From assembly GCA_045602385.1 (NCBI GenBank), contig JAZSBL010000010.1:26512-90511 (forward strand): a stretch of 64,000 nucleotides of DNA, in the 5' to 3' direction. Made by a program: the position numbers and the translations under genes. Every line of letters begins with the position of its first letter. Positions within the stretch are counted from its first letter, which is position 1. Origin of the DNA: SVTX01 sp045602385. GTDB taxonomy: Bacteria; Bacillota; Clostridia; Oscillospirales; CAG-272. The notes under the pieces are model-generated. The model saw only the letters and a list, made by a program, of their open reading frames with translations. It ran no database searches and was not told where the DNA came from. Below, one piece after another: positions 41,690 through 48,711 of the stretch.

Positions 41690-43663
41690 TCAGCCTTCTC
41701 TTAATTTCTTGATCTCGTCGCGCAGGTATGCCGCCTTTTCAAATTCAAGGCTGCGGGCGGCATCCTTCATCTCGCGCGTATACTGCTCGATGAGCTTCTC
41801 GCGCTCCGATGCCGTGAGCTTCTTTTTCCTCTTTTCAAGGCGGCTCTTGCCCTTATCCTCGCTCGACGCGCCCATGTCAATTATATCGCGGATTCCCTTG
41901 ATTATAGTCTTTGGAACAATGCCGTGCGCCTTATTATATTCGTCCTGTATCTTTCGGCGGCGGTTGGTCTCGCTTATCGCGCGCTCCATAGAGCCCGTGA
42001 TATTGTCCGCGTACATTATGACCTTGCCCTCCGCGTTTCTCGCGGCTCTGCCTATGGTCTGGATAAGCGAACGTTCAGCGCGCAAGAATCCCTCCTTGTC
42101 CGCGTCAAGGATCGCAACCAGCGACACCTCGGGAATGTCAAGTCCCTCGCGCAAGAGGTTGATGCCCACAAGCACGTCAAAAACTCCCATTCTGAGGTCG
42201 CGGATTATCTCCATTCTCTCAATGGTATCAATGTTAAAGTGAATATATCTGACCTTGATGCCGTTGTCCTCAAGGTAGTCGGTGAGGTCTTCCGCCATCT
42301 TCTTTGTAAGAGTCGTTACGAGAACTCTCTCGCCCTTCTCGGTCCTCTTGCGGATCTCGCCCATAAGGTCGTCTACCTGACCCTCGATAGGTCTTATCTC
42401 GACCTCGGGATCAAGCAGTCCCGTAGGTCTGATTATCTGCTCCACGGTCTGCTCTCCATGCTCGTTTTCGTAGTCTCCGGGCGTTGCGCTTACAAAGACC
42501 GCCTGATTAATTCTTTGCTCAAATTCCTCAAAGAAAAGCGGGCGATTGTCGTATGCCGAGGGCAGACGGAAGCCATAGTCTATAAGATTTTTCTTTCGTG
42601 CCGTGTCGCCGCCGCTCATGCCGCGCACCTGCGGCAGAGTTACGTGAGATTCGTCCACGAAAAGCAGAAAATCCTTTGGGAAATAGTCAAGCAGAGTGTA
42701 AGGCGTTGAGCCTGCGGGGCGGCGCGAGAGTATTCTCGAATAGTTCTCTACACCCGAGCAAAATCCGATCTCGGAGAGCATCTCCATGTCGTATTTTACC
42801 CTCTCGGTTATTCTCTGCGCCTCGATGAGCTTGCCCTCCGACTCAAAATAGGCAGCGCGCTCGCGCATTTCGGCAAGGATCTCGTCAATAGCCGCCTCGC
42901 GCTTTTCGTCGGACACGGCATAGTGCGTTGCGGGGTATATCGGGGCGTAGGAAAGCTGACGGATAAGCTCACCCGTCACTATGTTTATTTCGCTTACTCT
43001 GTCAATTTCATCGTCAAAGAACTCGATGCGTATCGCCTTGGAATCCATGCTGGCGGGGATGATCTCTACCACGTCACCGCGCACCCTGAAGCTGTCACGG
43101 ACAAGGTTTAAGTCATTTCTCGTATAGCTTATAGAGATAAGGCGGCGGATAAGCTCCTCTCGCGCCATCGTCATTCCGGGACGGAGAGAGATAACGAGGT
43201 CCTTATATTCGTCGGGCTCACCGAGCGAATATATGCAGGAAACGCTTGCCACGATAATGACGTCGCGGCGCTCAAAGAGCGAGCTTGTCGCGCTGTGGCG
43301 GAGTCGGTCTATCTCCTCGTTTACAAGGGCGTCCTTTTCGATATACATATCCTTACCGGGAATGTATGCCTCGGGCTGATAGTAGTCGTAGTAGGACACG
43401 AAATACTCGACCGCGTTTTCGGGGAAAAACTCGCGGAACTCGGAGCAAAGCTGAGCCGCCAAGGTCTTATTGTGCGCCAAAACGAGAGTGGGGCGGTTGA
43501 TCTCGGCAATAACGTTTGCCATGGTAAAGGTCTTACCCGAACCTGTAACGCCGAGCAGTGTCTGCATTCTCTGACCCGACCTTATTCCGTCCACTATTTT
43601 CTTTATTGCCTCGGGCTGATCGCCCGTCGGCTTGTATTCACTTTTAAGCTTAAAATCCGCCAT
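41690..43663 (-). CDS. uvrB: Excinuclease ABC subunit B
   Basis: Central factor of nucleotide excision repair, which verifies lesions and recruits UvrC. The 657-aa protein has Walker A GVTGSGKTFTMANV (about residues 39-52), the beta-hairpin region YYDYYQPEAYIP, helicase motifs GRAARN and the C-terminal UVR domain (from about residue 620) that contacts UvrC and UvrA. A consensus promoter is about 60 bp upstream. The usual uvrB-uvrA junction is interrupted by cassette 2. Confidence 0.97.
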   Translation of the reverse strand: MADFKLKSEYKPTGDQPEAIKKIVDGIRSGQRMQTLLGVTGSGKTFTMANVIAEINRPTLVLAHNKTLAAQLCSEFREFFPENAVEYFVSYYDYYQPEAYIPGKDMYIEKDALVNEEIDRLRHSATSSLFERRDVIIVASVSCIYSLGEPDEYKDLVISLRPGMTMAREELIRRLISISYTRNDLNLVRDSFRVRGDVVEIIPASMDSKAIRIEFFDDEIDRVSEINIVTGELIRQLSYAPIYPATHYAVSDEKREAAIDEILAEMRERAAYFESEGKLIEAQRITERVKYDMEMLSEIGFCSGVENYSRILSRRPAGSTPYTLLDYFPKDFLLFVDESHVTLPQVRGMSGGDTARKKNLIDYGFRLPSAYDNRPLFFEEFEQRINQAVFVSATPGDYENEHGEQTVEQIIRPTGLLDPEVEIRPIEGQVDDLMGEIRKRTEKGERVLVTTLTKKMAEDLTDYLEDNGIKVRYIHFNIDTIERMEIIRDLRMGVFDVLVGINLLREGLDIPEVSLVAILDADKEGFLRAERSLIQTIGRAARNAEGKVIMYADNITGSMERAISETNRRRKIQDEYNKAHGIVPKTIIKGIRDIIDMGASSEDKGKSRLEKRKKKLTASEREKLIEQYTREMKDAARSLEFEKAAYLRDEIKKLREG

Positions 43664-43721
43664 AGCGACCTCCCGTAGTTTAAATTTTCGTCATAGCTTT
43701 AGTAATACTACACCATATTAT

Positions 43722-43750
43722 ATTATACCACGAATAATTTTAAATGTAAA
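43722..43750 (-). promoter_or_regulatory. Sigma-A promoter of uvrB
   Basis: Minus-strand TTTACA (43745-43750) and TATAAT (43722-43727), 17-bp spacer. No clear LexA box was seen. Confidence 0.78.
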
Positions 43751-43828
43751 TACGTTTATTCCCTTTTCTTTGCGGTAATTTCTGCATACCTTCCGCTAGT
43801 CAACAGTAAAAAAGCAAGGCTTTTGAGG

Positions 43829-43857
43829 TTTACTTTTTCCCGGTAATGCGATATAAT
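43829..43857 (+). promoter_or_regulatory. Orphan plus-strand promoter-like sequence
   Basis: TTTACT (43829-43834), 17 bp, TATAAT (43852-43857). Soon followed by CCAAAAA...TTTTTGG and a T-run (about 43868-43896), so any transcript would be very short. Confidence 0.4.
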
Positions 43858-43912
43858 TATATTGCCCCCAAAAATACTCTCCTTTTTGGATTTTTTATCA
43901 CAAAATACACCG

Positions 43913-43984
43913 AAAAAAATCTCAAAAAAATTTGAAAACTCGAAAAAACCGCCAAAAAAACTCCTTTTTAAAAAAGAGGAAAAA
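43913..43984. other. Phased A-tracts, predicted intrinsically bent DNA
   Basis: Seven runs of 4-7 A start at 43913, 43924, 43935, 43943, 43954, 43970 and 43980. Several spacings equal 10-11 bp, one helical turn, which predicts curvature. Confidence 0.6.
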
Positions 43985-44097
43985 CAACGAGAGCTTTCAA
44001 GGATTAAAAATCAATTGCCATAAGGAAAAATCACACTTTTTGTTATTAACACAAGCGCCCTTCTGTTAGCGGCTGTGTTAGCGCTTCTGTTAGAACC

Positions 44098-44199
44098 TAT
44101 AGAATAGAATAGTATAGAATAGTATAGAATAGTATAGATAGAATAGAATAGTATAGAAAAGAATAGTATACTATAGATAGAAAGATAGAATGAAAGAAT
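44098..44199. repeat. Degenerate ATAGAATAGT microsatellite
   Basis: About 100 bp of imperfect tandem copies of a 10-bp unit related to ATAGAATAGT, with five-base GAATA sub-repeats. Reads CTATTCTATA on the minus strand. Confidence 0.9.
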
Positions 44200-44200
44200 A

Positions 44201-44230
44201 CCGCCCCCTGCCCATTCGGGCAGAAGGCGG
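44201..44230 (-). terminator. GC-rich hairpin downstream of the lipoprotein gene
   Basis: Nested stem: CCGCC/GGCGG outside, CTGCCC/GGGCAG inside, four-base loop. T-run on the minus strand is weak, so termination is likely but not certain. Confidence 0.5.
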
Positions 44231-44324
44231 CTTGCGCGCAAGCGCGCTTATTCCTTCGTTCTATCGTTCCATCAATCTTTCACGCAGCCGCGCCACCGAG
44301 AGAGGAAAATAAGAAACGAAAAGT

Positions 44325-47066
44325 CTATTCGTTAACTATCCCAACATTGATAAGCGTAGGATAATTTCCATTTGAAATGTTCCAAATTGAGTTCTTCCAA
44401 CCCAGCGTTGTCTTTTGGAATGATGATGACTTCAAGGTAGATATGGCACTCGTTGTCCCAAGTCTATTTGTTGGCTCATAAGTGGTAGTACTATTCTGAA
44501 TCACGGTAAACGTTTGCCCGCTATTAGAATAACAGTTATTGACTGAACTTGTTGCTCCCGTCTGATAAGCAACTACTCCTCCTGCATACCCGCCATAAGA
44601 ACTTGCTATGGAAACCATCACAGAACCAGTTGCAAAGCTATAATTAATAGTTCCACCATCATCATTCACTCCAACCAATCCTCCAGCATAAACATAATAT
44701 GTGCCTCCGCTGGTACTGCTCACCTTCCCCGTTGCGTAGCAATTATCTATTTTTCCGTTCTCATTTCTACCGACAAGTCCTCCGGCACGTCCGTGATAAC
44801 TACCGGCAGATATTACTTGTCCAGTTGCATAGCAATTGCTGATAGTTCCCTCATAATTTTGTCCAACTAAGCCACCAGTGTTATTGTTTCCACTAGTTGT
44901 GCCACTATTAGACGACTTTACGATTCCTGTTGCATAACAAGCACTTATAGCGCCCTGATAATTTGTGCCTACCAGTCCACCTGTACAATTTGTTGAATTA
45001 CCCATTGTCGAAGCTGTTACGTTTACTGATGCATAGCAATTGCCAATTGTTGCTCCATCTTCATTATAGCCAACTAACCCGCCTACGTACGCTCCACGAC
45101 TTGAGACGGTTATCGAACCATTCGTATAACAATTTATTACACTGCCGTAGTTAAATGCAACTAATCCACCCGCATACAAGTTTCCATCTGTGCTGGCGTC
45201 TATAGTGAAGCTCTCTACACCAAGATTCTTTATTGTTCCGCCATTGTGGGCAAATAAGCCTACCCAACAATTATCATTGCTGGTAATTTTGAAATTATAA
45301 ATAACATGGCCATCTCCATTCAACGTTCCTGTAAATGGTTTGCTTGATTCAGGAAATAGTCCTGTCCATTCTACGCCGTACAGATTAATGTCGTTCAATA
45401 ACAGGTAATTCTTATCTCGCTTCATCGCTTTAAGTTGATCTGCGTTGCTTATCGATATCACTCCGCATAATGTGCACGTTTGATTGTTGAAAACATGCCC
45501 CCATCTCTTTTCACATGTGTTGTAATCGCATCTCGAACATGTATCATAAGCATCCCAACCCTTTACTGAACAAGTGGGTTTTTTCGCTTCATGATGTATT
45601 AGGTCGTGTCCCAAAGCATCTCCGTATATATAGGTTGAGCTACCCCTTGCTGTACAATTTTCACATTTGTAATAATAGATTGCGCTATCATGACAACTTG
45701 CAGGAGTTTTTAAGTATGTTGATGTGGCAGTCTTAGAAGTATAGCTATGGCCAATTGCTGGTATCGTTTGATATGTTGTTGTATAACCACACATAGAACA
45801 ACTTGCATAAGCTTCCCACCCCGCTTTAGTGCATGTAGCTTCTTGTGCCTCGTGTTCTACAAGTGTTGTTCCAGCGGGAATTATTTCATACGTATTATAG
45901 TCACATCTTGTACATGTCACATAATCCTTATATCCATCGTTCACACATGCATCATAATCACCGGTATGTTCAACTATGTCGTGCCCAAGAGCTTGAATAA
46001 GCTCATATGATGTATAATCACACTTTTTGCATGTAACGTATTCGTTCCAGCCTGTCTCTGTACAGGTTGGTTCTTTTGCACCATGAAATAGTTCCTCATG
46101 TCCCAGTGCCGGAATCTCTACGTATGTAGTATAGTCACATTTCAAACATGCCGTATACTCTTCCCAGCCAATTTCAACACATGTTGGATCTTTCGAACCA
46201 TATGTTATTTCGTCATGACCAAAAGGCGGTATTTCTTCGTAAGTAGAATAATTACATCTATAACATGTAACATATTCCTCCCATCCACACTCAGTACATG
46301 TGGGATCTTTGGCCTCATGTAAAATAGTAATATGTCCAAGTGCAGGTTTCTCTATATATGTTGTATAATCGCATTTTAAACAAATTACATAATCATCCCA
46401 CCCTTTACCATAACATGTTGGCGACAAGCCTGGATACTCCACCACATCATGACCAAGTGCCGCTTTTTCAATATATGTTGAATAATCACATCTTGTACAA
46501 GTGACATATTTATCCCATCCTATCTCTGTACAGGTTGGTGTTTTTGCCTCGTGCAATTTTTCATCATGACCAAGTGCTGGTTTTTCTGCATAAGTTGAAA
46601 AACCACATCTTAAACAAACGGTATATGCATCCCATCCTATTCCAATGCATGTGGGGGATTGGCTGTCATACTGCTCATTACAATGTCCAAGCGCCTCAAT
46701 ACTCTGAGTTTCCTTCTCACCACACGCACAATTTCTTTCCATCACTCCCTCTTTAGTGCAAGTAGCGGAAATCATCGCTGACCACTCACCAAAAGAGTGA
46801 ACATGAGCCTCAGCACCTTCTTCGTCATCGATTGTTTCTTTTTCCGTTGTGGCTTCTTCAACAGTTGTTTCTGCCACTGTGGTCCCTTCTGCTATTGATT
46901 CTTCAATAGTTATCCCTTCAACTATTGCTCCTTGCTCTACTTTAGTAACATCATTGTTCTCTCCCTTGGCTGTAGCCATACTCTCATAATTATTATTGCC
47001 ACCACATGCCACGAAAAAAATCATACTAAAAGCCATAGCGAGCAACAACACCAAAATCTTCTTCAT
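44325..47066 (-). CDS. Large surface lipoprotein with Cys-rich repeats and GLUG motifs
   Basis: A 913-aa exported protein. It starts with a lipoprotein signal ending FFVACGG (lipobox cysteine near residue 22), then a Thr/Glu-rich spacer to about 95. Next come about eleven imperfect repeats of roughly 39 residues with the pattern PTC-x3-GW-x2-Y-x2-C-x2-C-x-Y-x2-Y ending in ALGHD; each has a CxxC pair plus one cysteine. From about 560 to the end lie GLUG-type beta-helix repeats (GGLVGYNEDG, GGLVGQNYEG, GGLVGRNENG). The ATG at 47066 follows GGAGG at 8 nt; the longer frame covers the structured leader. AT-rich and probably acquired. Adhesion or glycan/metal binding is inferred. Confidence 0.82.
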   Translation of the reverse strand: MKKILVLLLAMAFSMIFFVACGGNNNYESMATAKGENNDVTKVEQGAIVEGITIEESIAEGTTVAETTVEEATTEKETIDDEEGAEAHVHSFGEWSAMISATCTKEGVMERNCACGEKETQSIEALGHCNEQYDSQSPTCIGIGWDAYTVCLRCGFSTYAEKPALGHDEKLHEAKTPTCTEIGWDKYVTCTRCDYSTYIEKAALGHDVVEYPGLSPTCYGKGWDDYVICLKCDYTTYIEKPALGHITILHEAKDPTCTECGWEEYVTCYRCNYSTYEEIPPFGHDEITYGSKDPTCVEIGWEEYTACLKCDYTTYVEIPALGHEELFHGAKEPTCTETGWNEYVTCKKCDYTSYELIQALGHDIVEHTGDYDACVNDGYKDYVTCTRCDYNTYEIIPAGTTLVEHEAQEATCTKAGWEAYASCSMCGYTTTYQTIPAIGHSYTSKTATSTYLKTPASCHDSAIYYYKCENCTARGSSTYIYGDALGHDLIHHEAKKPTCSVKGWDAYDTCSRCDYNTCEKRWGHVFNNQTCTLCGVISISNADQLKAMKRDKNYLLLNDINLYGVEWTGLFPESSKPFTGTLNGDGHVIYNFKITSNDNCWVGLFAHNGGTIKNLGVESFTIDASTDGNLYAGGLVAFNYGSVINCYTNGSITVSSRGAYVGGLVGYNEDGATIGNCYASVNVTASTMGNSTNCTGGLVGTNYQGAISACYATGIVKSSNSGTTSGNNNTGGLVGQNYEGTISNCYATGQVISAGSYHGRAGGLVGRNENGKIDNCYATGKVSSTSGGTYYVYAGGLVGVNDDGGTINYSFATGSVMVSIASSYGGYAGGVVAYQTGATSSVNNCYSNSGQTFTVIQNSTTTYEPTNRLGTTSAISTLKSSSFQKTTLGWKNSIWNISNGNYPTLINVGIVNE

Positions 47067-47086
47067 TTTCTTTTCCTCCGCTAAAT

Positions 47087-47114
47087 AAAAAAGTGCGCAG
47101 CCGAAGCTACGCAC
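47087..47114 (-). terminator. Intrinsic terminator in the lipoprotein leader (UUCG tetraloop)
   Basis: Nine-base-pair stem (47106-47114 with 47093-47101) closed by a TTCG loop on the minus strand, followed by TTTTTTATT, ending about 20 nt before the lipoprotein start codon. It can end a short RNA begun at the promoter at 47251-47279. Confidence 0.85.
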
Positions 47115-47244
47115 AAAAAACACGCGCTCCGATTGCTGCGACACAATTTTTCACCAATTCCAAAAATGAGAAAAAGGAGTACGTATTTTTATCCATTAAT
47201 AAAAATACCCACTTTTGAAATTGGATAATATTAAATTGTGTCGC
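47087..47244 (-). ncRNA. Candidate structured small RNA or attenuated leader
   Basis: A predicted transcript of about 158 nt from a consensus promoter to an intrinsic terminator. It begins inside a 115-bp imperfect palindrome that folds into a rod: a closing stem of up to 16 bp, an inner 17-bp stem with G-U pairs (CCAAUU...AAUUGG), and a tip hairpin GUAUUUUUAU/AUAAAAAUAC, with an asymmetric pyrimidine bulge (ACUCCUUUUU). Read-through would produce the lipoprotein mRNA. No known family is recognised; transcription is not demonstrated. Confidence 0.55.
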
Positions 47245-47248
47245 AGCA
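47134..47248. repeat. 115-bp palindromic element with 16-bp perfect terminal inverted repeats
   Basis: Ends TGCTGCGACACAATTT (47134-47149) and its exact reverse complement (47233-47248). Inner arms 47154-47170 and 47210-47226 pair with a few G-T positions, and 47183-47192/47199-47208 form the tip. Confidence 0.9.
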
Positions 47249-47250
47249 TT

Positions 47251-47279
47251 ATTATATCACTCTTTTTTTTCCTTGTCAA
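47251..47279 (-). promoter_or_regulatory. Consensus promoter reading into the palindrome
   Basis: Minus-strand TTGACA (47274-47279) and TATAAT (47251-47256), 17-bp spacer. The expected start is near 47244, just inside the palindrome. Confidence 0.85.
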
Positions 47280-47286
47280 GCACAAA

Positions 47287-47317
47287 AATAACACCCATCG
47301 TGGTGATGGGTGTTATT
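47287..47317 (-). terminator. Intrinsic terminator of the uvrC-rsmD-coaD operon
   Basis: Perfect 13-bp stem with a 5-base loop, then TTTTTG on the minus strand. The stop codon of the 103-aa protein lies inside the stem. Confidence 0.92.
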
Positions 47318-47624
47318 CCTCGTGGTATTCGTCGCATTCGTCGCAATAATCGTCATAATCGATCGAATGCTCGTTGCCTTTCTCGTCAATATAGGTATCG
47401 TAATCCTCATGGGGATCATCTCTGAAGCGAGAGGCTCTCCTCTGCTCTTTTTCCTCTCTGCGCCGCCGAGAGCGCGTGACGTATTCCTCGTCCTCGTTAT
47501 CGTCGTAATAGTCGTATGTCTTAGGCGCGCGGGGCTTTATTCCCCTCTCGGCGCGCCATTTTGAATCTATTTGTCCAATTACAATTACAACAACGACGAC
47601 AATTATAACCTGCAGCACCCACAT
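47313..47624 (-). CDS. Small membrane-anchored acidic/charged protein, unknown function
   Basis: A 103-aa protein with one N-terminal transmembrane helix (residues 2-17, valine/isoleucine-rich) followed by a highly charged cytoplasmic-type tail with KRRRR- and DE/Y-rich stretches and a C-terminal YCDECDEYHEE. I do not recognise a family. It begins 2 bp after coaD, so it is likely translated with it, and its stop codon sits inside the operon terminator. Confidence 0.65.
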   Translation of the reverse strand: MWVLQVIIVVVVVIVIGQIDSKWRAERGIKPRAPKTYDYYDDNEDEEYVTRSRRRREEKEQRRASRFRDDPHEDYDTYIDEKGNEHSIDYDDYCDECDEYHEE

Positions 47625-47626
47625 AT

Positions 47627-48133
47627 CTATACGCTCTGATTCTTGACGTACTCTATTGCGCTATCTGACAGTATGCCGCGGAGGTCGTCGTACTTTTCGG
47701 CAATAAGAAGCTCTCGGACACGCGTTGAGCTAACCGATACAAGTCCTTCGTCGGCGGGCAAAAACACCGTTTCCACGCGGGGGTTATGCTCCTTATTCCA
47801 CTTGGCGTGGATAAGCTCGTATTCAAGATCGGCAGAGGTGCGTATTCCCTTGATTATAACGTCCGCCAGAAGCTCGTCAAAGAGGTCGATGAGCATTCCG
47901 GACGAGGAGATTACCTCGACGTTTTCAATGTGCGCAAGCGACAGTCTGACTATCTCAAGCCTTTTTTCCATATCGAACATATAGGTCTTTGACTGCAAGA
48001 CCGACGAGTGCTTTGCAGAGTCGTTGTTCATTACCGCTACGTATACCTTGTCGCTCATTTTCGCGGCGCGCTCAATTATATTTACGTGTCCAAGCGTGAT
48101 AGGGTCAAAGCTACCCGGTATCAGAGCTATCAT
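47627..48133 (-). CDS. coaD: Phosphopantetheine adenylyltransferase
   Basis: Penultimate step of coenzyme A synthesis: 4'-phosphopantetheine plus ATP to dephospho-CoA. The 168-aa protein has the N-terminal IPGSFDPITLGHVNII with the TxGH nucleotidyl transfer motif, the KGIRTSADLEYE block and the VSSTRVREL motif near residue 130. It directly follows rsmD with no gap, a standard pairing. Confidence 0.96.
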   Translation of the reverse strand: MIALIPGSFDPITLGHVNIIERAAKMSDKVYVAVMNNDSAKHSSVLQSKTYMFDMEKRLEIVRLSLAHIENVEVISSSGMLIDLFDELLADVIIKGIRTSADLEYELIHAKWNKEHNPRVETVFLPADEGLVSVSSTRVRELLIAEKYDDLRGILSDSAIEYVKNQSV

Positions 48134-48703
48134 TTATTCCGCCTTTCTTGTGGCAAGCAACGTAATATGCGCCACGCCGTATTTTGCATTCTTTATTATC
48201 TCAAATCTTTCGCGAAGCTCGGGGCTTTTTTCAAAAACGTCCGCCTCCTCGCTCTCGCAGACGATTATTGAGGTCTCCTTGATCATATCCGCGTCAAGCA
48301 GCGCTTTAAGCGTGGGAGCGACCGCGCGGAGCGCGTAGGGTGGATCTATGAACACTATATCAAACCTCTTTTTACCCTTGAACGCTCTTATGAAATCCGA
48401 CACGTCGGACGAAAGCAGTCTGCAAGAGTCCGCAAGCTTGGTTTTGGCAATATTCCTTGATATCACCGCCGCCGCGTCCTTTGATTTTTCAACGAAGGTT
48501 GCCGATGCCGCTCCGCGCGACACCGCCTCAAGTCCCATCTGTCCCGAGCCTGCGTAAAGGTCAAGCACATCTCTGCCCTCAATGTCAAATTGGAGCATTG
48601 AGAATATCGCTTCCTTTGCCCTCTCGCTTGTGGGCCTTGTATTTTCGCCCGTGAGGGTATCGAGCCTGATCCCCCTTGCGCGGCCTGTAATTATACGCAT
48701 CAT
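48134..48703 (-). CDS. rsmD: 16S rRNA (guanine(966)-N(2))-methyltransferase RsmD
   Basis: Methylates 16S rRNA at G966 (E. coli numbering). The 189-aa protein has the N-terminal RIITGRARG, the PTSERAKEAIFSML block, the SAM motif VLDLYAGSGQMGLEAVSRGA and the catalytic FIDPPYAL (DPPY). Two adjacent ATGs open the frame; AAGGAT lies about 11 nt upstream. Between uvrC and coaD. Confidence 0.94.
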   Translation of the reverse strand: MMRIITGRARGIRLDTLTGENTRPTSERAKEAIFSMLQFDIEGRDVLDLYAGSGQMGLEAVSRGAASATFVEKSKDAAAVISRNIAKTKLADSCRLLSSDVSDFIRAFKGKKRFDIVFIDPPYALRAVAPTLKALLDADMIKETSIIVCESEEADVFEKSPELRERFEIIKNAKYGVAHITLLATRKAE

Positions 48704-48711
48704 AATAGGTT

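Larger units (their letters stand above)
43664..44324. other. Gene-free 661-bp region: promoters, bent DNA, microsatellite
   Basis: No convincing protein-coding frame. It holds the uvrB promoter, a plus-strand promoter-like sequence, phased A-tracts, a short duplicated motif around CTTCTGTTAG (44070-44093), an AT-rich microsatellite and a GC-rich hairpin at the lipoprotein 3' end. Composition is strongly A/T-rich compared with the flanking housekeeping genes. Confidence 0.75.

Noticed and set aside
44098..44199. CRISPR-like array
   Set aside because: Units are about 10 bp, imperfect and contiguous, with no spacers and no cas genes.
44011..44241. Minus-strand open frame of 76 codons in the microsatellite region
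   Set aside because: Its sequence is a translation of the repeat (Y/S/I/L/F runs) without any start signal.
47067..47144. Extra 26 N-terminal residues of the lipoprotein
   Set aside because: They translate the leader terminator and palindrome; the signal peptide starts at 47066 with GGAGG in place.
47087..47244. 6S RNA
   Set aside because: The rod shape and terminator are suggestive, but there is no large central bubble of the expected kind and the upstream/downstream context does not match. Kept only as an unknown structured RNA.
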